Shown one piece after another: positions 6,637 through 15,289 of a stretch of DNA of 64,000 bases; position 1 is the first letter of the stretch; each line of letters opens with the position of its first letter. The position numbers were made by a program, and so were the translations under genes. The stretch is from Marinobacter sp. Arc7-DN-1 (lineage in GTDB: Bacteria > Pseudomonadota > Gammaproteobacteria > Pseudomonadales > Oleiphilaceae). Location: contig NZ_CP031848.1 in assembly GCF_003441595.1 (NCBI RefSeq), positions 1,612,001 to 1,676,000 on the forward strand, written 5' to 3'. A model generated the notes under the pieces. It saw nothing but the letters and a program-made list of their open reading frames with translations. It did not search any database and was not told the origin of the DNA.

Positions 6637-8874
6637 GTGACAGACCAAGAACAAATGTCATCTGAGGATGATGGTGCGGTTTCCCTTCGCCCAAAAGCAC
6701 GCATTCTGAAGACCTTGGGTGAAGAATTGATCAGCAGTGAGACTGTGGCGCTAATTGAACTCGTCAAAAACGCATACGATGCAGACGCTCAGAACGTCCT
6801 TATATCCTTTTCAGAGGGCCTGATGGAGGGAAGAGGATTCATTAGAGTAATGGACGACGGACACGGAATGGATATGAAAACCATCCGTAATTCTTGGATG
6901 GTGATTGCGACTTCCACCAAAAAAAACAATAAGATAAGCAAAAGCGGAAAAAGACGAGTTTTAGGTGAAAAAGGGATTGGTAGGTTTGCCACAGCGAGAA
7001 TTGCACAAGAGCTTGAATTAGTTACCAGAACAGCAGACCAACCTACAACTGAGTCATATGCTGTTTTCGACTGGACACAGTTCGAAAATGACGACCTCTT
7101 TTTAGACGATATTCTCTTTCTAGCAGATGAGCAAGAAGCTAATGCCATAGTTCCTGGTTGGCGATTGGAGAATTTCGCTGACGAAGCCTATGAAGTTCCA
7201 TATCATGGAACAATTTTAACAATGAACAGATTGAAACATACCTGGGAAAAGAGCGATCTAGAGAACTTGCAGCGGGGTCTATCTAGGCTTCTTTCACCAT
7301 TTTACTCAGAAAGCGACTTCAATATATTTATGGAGTTGCCAGAAGAGCACAGCGAATTTAGCTCACGGATTTCACCGCCTGAGATAATTAATTATCCTCA
7401 TTACATTGTCCAAGGAAAAATAAAGGGCTCCGGTGAGTATTCATTTTCTGTACGTATCCAGGAGGAAGGTAAAGATCACAATTTTTCCGGGTTCCTCTAT
7501 AAAACCTTCTCAAGAGGAGAGTGGATGCTACATACATCTAGCCAAGAATTTGAGCTTACCATCGAGAACCAGAAAGAGAGGTCTGTTGAATGTGGCCCTT
7601 TCGACTTTGAGCTCCGTATATGGGACCGGGACGAGTTAGAGAACGTAGACCAAAAAGTGGGTGGCGGCGTCAGGAGTATCAGAAAAGATTTAAATGCGAT
7701 AGCAGGAATAAATATCTATAGAGATGGATTTCGAGTACTTCCATATGGAGAACCGGACAATGACTGGCTCAGACTTGACCTAAGGCGCGTGCAGTCCCCT
7801 ACAAAAAGACTGTCTAACAACCAAATAACAGGTTACATTGCTATAACGGCGGATAAAAACCCACAGCTCCATGACCGCAGCAATCGGGAGGGTCTCGACA
7901 ACAATCAGGCATATTTCGACCTCCAAGATATAATGAAGTTTATTTTGAACGAGACCGAAAATCTTAGGTATTCGTTCAAACGAAAAAAACCGAACGAAAA
8001 AAATAATGGTGAACAAAAAGGGCTTTTCGATTCTCCTGACTTTAGTGAGCTAGCCAAAGCTGTAAGCGGAGACGATATAAATAAAGAGTCCACATTAAAA
8101 CTAATAAATAAAGCCGAAGATGACTGGAAGAAGCAGATCAAAAAGCTACAAGGCGTATTGTCCCAGTATCACGCTCTAGCCACCCTCGGCGGTATCGTTG
8201 ATAAGATCCTCCACGATGGACGTCAACCTTTAGCAAAAATCCAAACCGAGGCAGGTTTAGGACAGGAGATTGCTGAAGATCTTGTCTCAGAAATACCTGA
8301 ATCTGCTCAATTAAAAGAGCTTGAGAAGAGTTTTTTCAAGATAGTAAGTCAATCGTCTATTCTTAGAGATGTCTTCCGCAGAGCGGAGCCATTCGGCGGC
8401 CGCAAACGTGGCAGGCCAAAAAAATATTATATCGAAGACCTTGTAAATGAAATCTTCTCTTTATATTCAAAAGAATTTGATGATGCTTCTATAATTGCTG
8501 ACATTCCATCCACGCAAACATTGGTAAGCATCGACACCACAGAACTTTCGGAGATATTTACCAATCTAATAACGAACAGCATTTACTGGCTGAAGTCTGT
8601 CCCTAAAGAATCCCGACGTATTCATGTGATGATCGAGCGCAGAAAGGACAGCTCATTGGAAATCATTTTTTCTGATACTGGCCCAGGTATAGATCAGAAA
8701 TACAAGGATTTGATATTCGAGCCTTATTTTTCCCGAAAACCAGACGGCCACGGGCTAGGCTTATGTTTGGTTGGAGAAATTGTTCATGATTACTATAACG
8801 GAACCGTTGAACTATTGGATACTGGGAGTTCTGGTGGTACTGCATTCCGTATAATTATTAATAAAAGGGTTTAA
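6637..8874 (+). CDS. MORC/MutL-type GHKL ATPase fused to a histidine kinase
   Basis: A 745-residue protein with two GHKL ATP sites. The N-terminal site has N45 and D48 in ELVKNAYDAD, DDGHGM (73-78) and GEKGIGRF (110-117), as in MutL, MORC and Hsp90. A transducer-like segment follows (NIYRDGFRVLPYGE, then NPQLHDRSNREGLD). Around 526 is an H-box-like HDGRQPL, and the last 110 residues form a HATPase_c domain with N643/N647, DTGPG (680-684) and GHGLGL (704-709). No membrane segment exists, so it acts in the cytosol. Translation probably starts at GTG 6637 (AGGA upstream; ATG at 6655 possible). The stop overlaps the next ATG (TAATG). GHKL ATPases of this type are known in restriction-modification neighbourhoods. 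The role here is inferred. Confidence 0.82.
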   Translation: MTDQEQMSSEDDGAVSLRPKARILKTLGEELISSETVALIELVKNAYDADAQNVLISFSEGLMEGRGFIRVMDDGHGMDMKTIRNSWMVIATSTKKNNKISKSGKRRVLGEKGIGRFATARIAQELELVTRTADQPTTESYAVFDWTQFENDDLFLDDILFLADEQEANAIVPGWRLENFADEAYEVPYHGTILTMNRLKHTWEKSDLENLQRGLSRLLSPFYSESDFNIFMELPEEHSEFSSRISPPEIINYPHYIVQGKIKGSGEYSFSVRIQEEGKDHNFSGFLYKTFSRGEWMLHTSSQEFELTIENQKERSVECGPFDFELRIWDRDELENVDQKVGGGVRSIRKDLNAIAGINIYRDGFRVLPYGEPDNDWLRLDLRRVQSPTKRLSNNQITGYIAITADKNPQLHDRSNREGLDNNQAYFDLQDIMKFILNETENLRYSFKRKKPNEKNNGEQKGLFDSPDFSELAKAVSGDDINKESTLKLINKAEDDWKKQIKKLQGVLSQYHALATLGGIVDKILHDGRQPLAKIQTEAGLGQEIAEDLVSEIPESAQLKELEKSFFKIVSQSSILRDVFRRAEPFGGRKRGRPKKYYIEDLVNEIFSLYSKEFDDASIIADIPSTQTLVSIDTTELSEIFTNLITNSIYWLKSVPKESRRIHVMIERRKDSSLEIIFSDTGPGIDQKYKDLIFEPYFSRKPDGHGLGLCLVGEIVHDYYNGTVELLDTGSSGGTAFRIIINKRV

Positions 8875-10028
8875 TGATGACGATGCCGAATTGGAGAGTT
8901 CTTTCCGTAGATGACGATGCAGATATGCATAAAGATCTTGAGAGGATACTATCCAGCAGGATGAACGGCCAAGATTTTGAGTTTACTTCTGTGACTTCTT
9001 TCGATGAAGGACTCTCGTTGATTGGAAGTCATAGGTTTGACTTGATCTTTTTGGACGTACATGAAGATAGGCATGATCCTGATCCGTCCGAAAATTTTGA
9101 GAAAGAAGATCAGCGCGGAGAGGAACTGCTGGATTCTCTTAAATCTATTCGTTTTGTTCCTGTTATTTTTTATACTGGTTTCCCTTCTAAAGTTAAGCAT
9201 CTTGAGAGTCACGTCGTGAAAGTCGTCGACAAAGGTGCGCCCCCAGCGGAGGTGCGTACTGCTGTTTCAGCTATTCTTGAGACTGGTTTACCGCTCCTAA
9301 CTCGGCACATTGAAGAACAGAGCAGGGCTTATATCTGGGACTGCCTTGAAGAGCCTCTCAAAAATTTGCCTGTTGATAATATTTCTAAAGATATCGCGCT
9401 TCTTGCAGCCCGAAACTTGGCTAACAATCTTTCTCAGACAAGCGTTAAAAGCTTACTCGGTTCGGATCTCGATCATATCACCCCCCTAGAGATGTATTTA
9501 TATCCACATCGAGGAGATACCTGCAATCCTGCAGATATATTTAAGAAAAAGAAAGATGGAACATTATGGATGGTTCTTACTCCGGCCTGCGACTTTGAAC
9601 AAGATAATGCAGAAAACGTACTTTTAGCAAGAATTTATGCCTTACCAGAGCACCATCTTTATAAGGATTGGCAAGCCGAGGCAAAAACATTTAAAGAGCT
9701 CCCTGCAGCCCAAAAAGGTAGAAAAAGCGAAGCTCGCGTAAGCGCGGCAAAAAACCGCGTAAAGAATCTTGTAAATAACAGGTACAAGGCCCGGTACAGG
9801 TTCCTTCCTGGCACATTTTTCTTACCCGATTGTGTTGTAGATTTTCAGGATTTGGTTCATTTGCCAAATTCCGATTCAGAAAAATATGAAGTTGTATGCT
9901 CTCTAGACAACCCCTACCGAGAGGAATATATGCAACTTTTTTCTAATTATTATGGTCGAATTGGTACGCCCGATTACAAAAAAGAGTATGTCTGGGAAAA
10001 GGTCGAACAATCGTTCGTGACGGACTAG
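8874..10028 (+). CDS. receiver-domain protein with unknown C-terminal effector region
   Basis: Residues 1-125 form a response-regulator receiver: acidic pair D13/D14, phospho-acceptor D61 in LIFLDVHED, T101 in FYTGF and K120 in VDKGAP. The loop after D61 is enlarged (~30 residues). No DNA-binding domain is recognisable. Residues ~130-384 are an unknown domain with a WMVLTPACDFEQ segment and a basic stretch (KGRKSEARVSAAKNRVKN). The ATG overlaps the kinase stop by one base, so the pair is translationally coupled and D61 is the expected phosphate acceptor from H526. The gene shares the low GC of the kinase gene. vsr begins 2 bp after its stop. Confidence 0.8.
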   Translation: MMTMPNWRVLSVDDDADMHKDLERILSSRMNGQDFEFTSVTSFDEGLSLIGSHRFDLIFLDVHEDRHDPDPSENFEKEDQRGEELLDSLKSIRFVPVIFYTGFPSKVKHLESHVVKVVDKGAPPAEVRTAVSAILETGLPLLTRHIEEQSRAYIWDCLEEPLKNLPVDNISKDIALLAARNLANNLSQTSVKSLLGSDLDHITPLEMYLYPHRGDTCNPADIFKKKKDGTLWMVLTPACDFEQDNAENVLLARIYALPEHHLYKDWQAEAKTFKELPAAQKGRKSEARVSAAKNRVKNLVNNRYKARYRFLPGTFFLPDCVVDFQDLVHLPNSDSEKYEVVCSLDNPYREEYMQLFSNYYGRIGTPDYKKEYVWEKVEQSFVTD

Positions 10029-10030
10029 TC

Positions 10031-10453
10031 ATGCGCTCTGATATTTTGACAGCTAAACAACGCTCCTATTGCATGTCCCAAATTAAAGGAAGGAACACAA
10101 AACCAGAAATAATTCTACGTAGAGCGTTATGGCATTGTGGCTATCGATATCGCCTCAAGAGCAAGCTTCCGGGAAATCCAGATCTATTATTCACGACTTA
10201 TAAGGTCGTTGTTTTTGTCGACGGTTGTTTCTGGCACAAATGCCCTGATCACTTTACGGCACCTAAAACCAGAGCCAGATTCTGGCAGAATAAAATTGAT
10301 GCCAATGTCAAAAGAGATCAAAAAAACAACCAAATCCTTAGGTCGCAGGGGTGGCGGGTAATCCGAATATGGGAGCATGAACTTAAGTCTTCTTTGGAAG
10401 AGAGTGTTGGCCGGGTGGTTCAAGTCCTGAATGAACAGAAGAATAATCAGTGA
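10031..10453 (+). CDS. vsr: very short patch repair endonuclease Vsr
   Basis: Vsr nicks next to T:G mismatches created by deamination of 5-methylcytosine, protecting the recognition sites of C5 methyltransferases. The 140-residue protein has the family landmarks: MSQIKGRNTKPE near the N-terminus, the catalytic PGNPDLLF aspartate, FVDGCFWHKCPDH with zinc-binding and active-site residues, and the terminal WRVIRIWEHEL. It is the third gene of the kinase-receiver-vsr run (2-bp gap) and ends one base from the convergent endonuclease gene. Its presence fits the cytosine-5 methyltransferase at 11610-12614. Confidence 0.95.
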   Translation: MRSDILTAKQRSYCMSQIKGRNTKPEIILRRALWHCGYRYRLKSKLPGNPDLLFTTYKVVVFVDGCFWHKCPDHFTAPKTRARFWQNKIDANVKRDQKNNQILRSQGWRVIRIWEHELKSSLEESVGRVVQVLNEQKNNQ

Positions 10454-10454
10454 T

Positions 10455-11609
10455 TCAAAGACTTTCGAGCCATCGCTTGATCTGGTCTAGCGACCCTACG
10501 CGTTTCTTCAGAGTGGTAACAATGTCTATCCCAGAGATAATGACTACGGGATGCTGATCCTCTTTCAACTCCCTGTAGGCCTGAGTCGCAAGATAGGAAG
10601 TCGTTACAAGAACACCGAACTGTCTGTGCCTCAGGCGTGACAGCAGCCTGGATAGCTCTCGTACCCCGACACCCTTCCCATTTGGTGCATAACATTTTGC
10701 TTCCAGCGCGAACTCAACCTCAATTGCGCTCCTACCCAATCCTATTCTATACGCACCAACTGCATCCCTACCGCCGTCACGCCATGGGCGTGTTATCTCA
10801 CAGTGGCCGATATCCGGCATAAAAAGCCTCGAAATCTCCACTGCAGCAGCTTCGAACCCAATCGGGTTATCCTGATATTTTTCATGGAGTAGCGAGAGGA
10901 TATTGTAGTCCTCAGCAGTCTTGGGGAGTTGCTGTTCTTTGTTTCGAATGTCGATACTGTGCGGTGCATACAGGGGTGAATATCGCCGTCCAGACACCCA
11001 TTCAAGCCAGAGTCTTGGAGCATGACTGGACGATACGGCGTTTCCGGCTTTTACGTCGTTCAGCCATTTACGGCTGATGACGGGCACATCGAGTATCGTG
11101 AATATCGACTTGTAGTTCTGAAATCTGAAGTTATCAGGCCCCTTCGATCGCCAAATCGCCACCAAATCGTCATCTGGCCCAAGATTCTGGGCTCCTGGCA
11201 CAGCAAGCCCTAGGAAACGCATATCCCGATACTGTCCGGAGCCACCAAAAAGCAGGACAACAGGGAAGTGATCAAGGGAGACCGGAGAATGACGGGCATC
11301 GAATAGATTCCGAAGAATCTGGTTTCCCTGTCTGAGGGTATCGTGTATCCCGCGGGCTGTCTTGTTGTCGCCGTAGTAGGTGAACAGCCCACTTTCCGTA
11401 TCCAAATGATCCGGCCAGTCAGGATCATTAAAGTTAGTTATCAATGCTAGTAATTTAAGGGTATCAATACTAGGCCGCTTTCCCAGGTGGCGGAAACCCG
11501 CGCCACTATCGACACCAAGCAGCTGCGGCAGAGGGTCGTCTTAGGCGTTTCCCTTGCGTGAGCCGCCATAAACATGGTCGACGATTAAGTCTGTATCAGA
11601 CAAGCTCAT
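10455..11609 (-). pseudogene. AspBHI-like restriction endonuclease interrupted by an in-frame stop
   Basis: The natural start is ATG 11609, immediately after the methyltransferase TGA. Reading on gives MSLSDTDLIVDHVYGGSRK, then a TAA at 11543-11541 (codon 23), then DDPLPQLLGVDSGAGF and onward in the same frame to the end. An N-terminal AspBHI-like region contains DPDWPDHLDTESG and FTYYGDNKTARGIHD. The C-terminal part is a Mrr-type PD-(D/E)xK nuclease: WRDGGRDAVG, then the E-x-K strand ALEAKCY. Without the stop the protein would have 384 residues. A TTG at 11444 could allow a 329-residue product lacking 55 residues. The gene is either recently inactivated, read through, or affected by a sequencing error. 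Confidence 0.8.
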
Positions 11610-12614
11610 TCAGGAAGCCAGCCCAAGCTCTTCATCTTCAATCTGTGCAATTTTCCTGAAAATGATCTCCATTACGGGAGAGCAGACGCCGTTACCGCAC
11701 AATTTGATCTTGTCCCTTCGACTGCCATGGGGGAGTTCGTGCTTAGAGCCAGCACCCATAGCTTTTAGCAACTCGGGCGGCTGCAGCATTCTTAAATAAG
11801 GAACTCCACCTTGCCAAGTGACCAAACCAAACCGATCGAGAGTTGTTACAGTCCGCAGAGGAGCATCCAATGATTGCCACCCTCCAGCATAGTCCGAACC
11901 GTAATACACAATGATGAAGTCTTTGCCGGGACCCAACTCTTTGATAGCGCGCTCAGCCCTAACAATCGTGGCTTGAGCTCTCTTCTCAGTATAGAGGGGA
12001 CGGCTTTTGTAGGTACCTGACCAATCGACTATCGATCGGGCGGACCGGACGGGCCGTTTGTGCATCGCTAATAGGTCTTCTCGGGAAATTATCGAGCCCT
12101 CTCGATCACATACCAAAAACATGCGTTTCCGTGATTGAGGCACACCGAAGTCTGCAGCATTTAGAACCAGATCGTTTACCTGATAGCCATGGGACTGAAT
12201 AGCACTTATCAGTTCTTTGTGGCGCCCCCATTTCTTCATACGGTTAACGTTCTCAACTATCAACCAGCGAGACTTCATTGCATCAATCCAGGGGATGATC
12301 CCGATGGCAGTTTCTTTGCTCTGCTCACATCCGGGTTTGGCGCCGCGTGCAATCGAATGGGATGTACACTCGGGAGAGGTAAGCAGAACATCAGGACGAT
12401 AGTTCGCTGCAAGTTCCTGAGGAGCAATATCTTCAATTGGTGAGCAGAGAACCTTTGCAGTGGGGAAGTTGCTTTTGTATGTTTCCGTGGCAATCTCCCA
12501 AGCATCCACCGCCAGGATTGGCTGGGCACCTGCGGCCACAGCGCCTCTAGCCCCAAAGCCTCCTCCACAGAAAAGATCAGCAAAAGTGAGCATGTGTCGT
12601 TTTTTACCTGCCAT
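11610..12614 (-). CDS. DNA (cytosine-5-)-methyltransferase
   Basis: Transfers methyl from SAM to cytosine C5. The motifs occur in order: I DLFCGGGFGARG, IV SPECTSHS with the catalytic cysteine (the common PCQ is replaced by PEC-T), VI ENVNR, VIII QSRKRMF and X GNGVCSPVM. About 334 residues when started at ATG 12614; TTG 12629 or ATG 12593 are alternatives. The target-recognition region between motifs VIII and X is short, so the specificity is unknown. Its stop is directly followed by the ATG of the endonuclease gene, forming a methyltransferase-nuclease operon that converges on the kinase-receiver-vsr operon. Confidence 0.9.
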   Translation of the reverse strand: MAGKKRHMLTFADLFCGGGFGARGAVAAGAQPILAVDAWEIATETYKSNFPTAKVLCSPIEDIAPQELAANYRPDVLLTSPECTSHSIARGAKPGCEQSKETAIGIIPWIDAMKSRWLIVENVNRMKKWGRHKELISAIQSHGYQVNDLVLNAADFGVPQSRKRMFLVCDREGSIISREDLLAMHKRPVRSARSIVDWSGTYKSRPLYTEKRAQATIVRAERAIKELGPGKDFIIVYYGSDYAGGWQSLDAPLRTVTTLDRFGLVTWQGGVPYLRMLQPPELLKAMGAGSKHELPHGSRRDKIKLCGNGVCSPVMEIIFRKIAQIEDEELGLAS

Positions 12615-12792
12615 CGAATTTGCCCGCAATACTACCAGGTTACCAACTGCTTCGTCTCATTTGTGGATAAATTAGGTAATTCTGGCTTGTACCAGTATTA
12701 CCGCCAGCGAGTAGCGTGCTCTGAATAGTCGCTGTGGAGATTTTCTCCAAGGAAATGAAACCAATACGGATCTAATGATGGGCGTTAGTTGA

Positions 12793-13193
12793 TTACACCG
12801 AGAGACGCTGCTTGATCAACTCCAAATTCGCAAACCGATCCCCCAGCTTCATTGCAAACGACAACTTTTATGCAACCAGCAACACCGTAAGCCTGCCTTC
12901 TTCGATGAGGCGGAGAATCACCTCCCCAATCTGCGCAACAATATTTGTCTGGCCCCTCCCCGAGTCTATCCATAATTAGTCGCTGAGGCTCGATCACAAG
13001 CGTTCTTCAAATGTCTAACTGCTGTTGCTGGCCACCCGAGAGGTTGCCGCCCTGCGGGGCCGCATTTCCTTCAATACATGGAACAGCTCATAAAAACCCG
13101 CTCGGGAATTCAATTGCTGCAGTCCTTCGGCACTGCTTCGCATTGCGAAGATCTTCTTCCACAACAGGCACTGCGAACATCTACCGGTTCTGC
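12793..13193 (-). pseudogene. decayed second copy of urtE (urea ABC transporter ATPase)
   Basis: The minus strand gives disjointed blocks matching the intact UrtE of this window: VVEEDLR, YELFHVLKEM, GGNLSGGQQQQL (ABC signature intact), IEPQRLIMD and NIVAQIGEVILRLI followed by LTVLLV. Frameshifts and stops separate them, and ~60 bp are missing near the end. The N-terminal third with Walker A is absent. It lies beyond hupE, at the far end of the urea cluster from the intact gene. DNA similarity to 19404-19830 is visible by eye but clearly diverged, so the copy is old or came from a relative. Confidence 0.85.
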
Positions 13194-13230
13194 CGAAAAA
13201 GGGTCAGATTTACTTTTGAAATGGCTAATT

Positions 13231-13262
13231 AAAAAGCCGCTCGGTTTCTCAAGCAGCTTTCC
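13231..13262 (-). terminator. factor-independent terminator after hupE
   Basis: On the minus strand an 11-bp stem (AAAGCUGCUUG with CGAGCGGCUUU, some G-U pairs) closes a 6-nt loop and is followed by a U-run. It lies 28-58 bp beyond the hupE stop and probably ends the urt-ure-hupE transcript. The plus strand also ends in a T-run, so it may work both ways. Confidence 0.7.
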
Positions 13263-13289
13263 TGTTTTTTGGTAGTTTCTAAGTGCGTA

Positions 13290-13865
13290 TCAAGCAGCTG
13301 CCAGGAATGCCCCAGCAATCGCGAACACACCACCAACACCACGGCTAAACCGGCTATCCGCCTTCAGCATCACGCTACCCAGCCCACGCCCAATAAGGGT
13401 GATGCCGAGCGTAGCGATTGAAAAACCAGCCAAGTAAGCGGCAAGTGTCGCACCTGCGGGCATTTCAGCACCATGCGCAAAACCGTGAAACAGCATAAAC
13501 GCACCAACCAGAGTGCCACCCACAGCCGTCGGCAGTTTTGCCAGTGTGGCAATCAGGATGCCCGCGACCAGTACGGAGAAGGTAATCCCTGTTTCCACGC
13601 CCGGCAGGCTCAGGCCGCCCCAGGCGAGGGCGGCGCCAAGAATCATGCCGCCGATCACGAAGGCGGGGGTGGCGTTTTTCATGTGCTTGCTCTGGCGCAC
13701 ACTCCAGAAGCCGATGGCGGCCATGGCCAGCAGGTGGTCCAGGCCCAGCATGGGGTGCAGCAGGCCGCTGGTGAAGCCGCCTTCGGCGTGGCCGGAATGG
13801 GCCATGGCAGTGGCGGAGGCAGTCAGCAGCGCGGCAGCGGTGAGGAGTTTGGCTGTGAGTTTCAT
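13290..13865 (-). CDS. HupE/UreJ family nickel (cobalt) permease
   Basis: A 191-residue inner-membrane protein with a cleavable-type N-terminus (ending TAMAHSGH) and about six further helices. The metal-site motifs are HPMLGLDHLLAM near residue 37 and FHGFAHGAEMP near 126. HupE/UreJ proteins import Ni(II) and sit next to hydrogenase or urease genes. Here the gene is the last of the urease locus, 43 bp after ureG, with an AGGAG ribosome site. It most likely feeds nickel to the urease active site. A terminator follows. Confidence 0.9.
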   Translation of the reverse strand: MKLTAKLLTAAALLTASATAMAHSGHAEGGFTSGLLHPMLGLDHLLAMAAIGFWSVRQSKHMKNATPAFVIGGMILGAALAWGGLSLPGVETGITFSVLVAGILIATLAKLPTAVGGTLVGAFMLFHGFAHGAEMPAGATLAAYLAGFSIATLGITLIGRGLGSVMLKADSRFSRGVGGVFAIAGAFLAAA

Positions 13866-13908
13866 GGTTTTCTCCTGATGGTTCTCAAGTCGTTCGAAGT
13901 CGGTTGGC

Positions 13909-14547
13909 TCAGGCGGTTTCCGCCAGTTTTTCAGGGCGCCGCTCCGGCAGCATCCCCCGCTCCAGAATGAAGCTGATGATCGTCTCCAGCCCTACCCCGT
14001 CGTACAGGTTGGTGAACACGAAGGGGCGTTCGCCGCGCATTTTCTTGCTGTCCCGTTCCATCACATCGAGGGAGGCGTGCACCTGTTCGGCGATGTCGAT
14101 CTTGTTGATGATCAGCAGGTCGGATTTGGTGATGCCGGGGCCGCCTTTGCGGGGGATCTTGTCGCCTGCGGAAACGTCGATCACGTATAGGGTGAGGTCG
14201 CTCAGTTCCGGGCTGAAGGTGGCGGAGAGGTTGTCGCCGCCGGATTCCACCAGTACCAGTTCCAGGTCCGGATGGCGGCGCTGGAGGTCGTCGATGGCCG
14301 CCAGGTTCATGGAGGCGTCTTCGCGGATAGCGGTATGGGGGCAACCGCCGGTTTCCACGCCGAGGATTCGGTCTGCGGCCAGGGCTTCGTGGCGCAGGAG
14401 GAAGTCGGCGTCTTCCCGGGTGTAGATGTCGTTGGTCACCACGGCGATGTCGTAGTGGTCCCGCAGGGCTTTGCACAACTGGCGCAACAGGGCGGTTTTA
14501 CCGGAACCAACCGGGCCACCGACGCCAACTCTCAGACAATGTGTCAT
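13909..14547 (-). CDS. ureG: urease accessory GTPase UreG
   Basis: UreG is the SIMIBI GTPase that drives nickel insertion into urease together with UreD, UreF and UreE. The start at 14547 follows GAGGAG by 7 nt and gives [11 protein letters not shown], about 212 residues. The P-loop [10 protein letters not shown] is followed by the metal-binding motif [10 protein letters not shown], the Walker B-like [11 protein letters not shown] and the base-recognition NKID. It lies 22 bp after ureF. All key residues are intact. Confidence 0.96.
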   Translation of the reverse strand: MTHCLRVGVGGPVGSGKTALLRQLCKALRDHYDIAVVTNDIYTREDADFLLRHEALAADRILGVETGGCPHTAIREDASMNLAAIDDLQRRHPDLELVLVESGGDNLSATFSPELSDLTLYVIDVSAGDKIPRKGGPGITKSDLLIINKIDIAEQVHASLDVMERDSKKMRGERPFVFTNLYDGVGLETIISFILERGMLPERRPEKLAETA

Positions 14548-14569
14548 GGCAGATCTCCTCAATTGTTAT

Positions 14570-15289
14570 TCAGCTTCTGAAAAGCCGTGAATACTGGGTT
14601 TCATGTAGGGCACTTCCGAGCGCCAGTCCCGGCAGGATGGGCCCGAGTTCGTGATCGTTTCGTTCCAGGGCGATGTCTACCGCCACCGCCAGCTGCGGCC
14701 GCAGCCGTTCGATAATGCGCTGGGCGGCGGTGTGGCCCAGGGGCAGTGCCTTGCAGGCCACGGCAAGCTGGTTTTCCAGCCATGCCCAGGCAAAACCGAG
14801 TAGCGTTTGTCGCACAGGCACAAACCGCTTGTGGGCTGCCCAGGCGAACATGGTGATGTAGCCGGGCTCTTCCGGAATCAGGTGTGGCTCGGGCAGCAGC
14901 TCCAGGTTGCGCAAAAGAGTAACGAGAGCGCCGCCGAGGCGAGAGTCTTCGTCGCTCAGTTCGGCGGTTTCCCGGGTGGCGTGCAGCCAATCGTTCCACT
15001 TTGCCAGGGTAATCGCATCGCCTTCGGCCCAGGCGGTCTGCAAACGCACCAGCAGGGGCAGCTCGCAGCGGCTGAGGCCGTCTTCCAGCACGCCTTCAAC
15101 CCACTGGGCCAGTTCGGCCTCGTTGTTCACCCAGCCCAGTTCAAAGGCGCTTTCCAGGCCCTGGGACCAGGCGAAGGCGCCGATGGGCAGTGCGGGGCTG
15201 ACCAGTTGCATCAGGCCCAGCAGGGCCAGGTCGTCCACCTGCGGGGTGGCGGCCTCAGTGGGTGTGTTTCTTACTGTGGCTGTGGCCAT
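14570..15289 (-). CDS. ureF: urease accessory protein UreF
   Basis: UreF acts as the fidelity factor in the UreDFG complex. The start at ATG 15289 gives 239 residues beginning MATATVRNTP and overlaps the His-rich tail of ureE by 35 bp in another frame. The hallmark PALPIGAFAWSQGLE appears near residue 32, and the all-alpha body ends in ETQYSRLFRS, typical of UreF. There is no better start downstream. Coupled translation with ureE is likely. Confidence 0.93.
   Translation of the reverse strand: MATATVRNTPTEAATPQVDDLALLGLMQLVSPALPIGAFAWSQGLESAFELGWVNNEAELAQWVEGVLEDGLSRCELPLLVRLQTAWAEGDAITLAKWNDWLHATRETAELSDEDSRLGGALVTLLRNLELLPEPHLIPEEPGYITMFAWAAHKRFVPVRQTLLGFAWAWLENQLAVACKALPLGHTAAQRIIERLRPQLAVAVDIALERNDHELGPILPGLALGSALHETQYSRLFRS

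Noticed and set aside
10455..11444. Intact 329-residue endonuclease starting at TTG 11444
   Set aside because: The same frame continues upstream with family-like sequence to an ATG directly after the methyltransferase stop, interrupted only by one TAA; the short version is more likely a truncated remnant.
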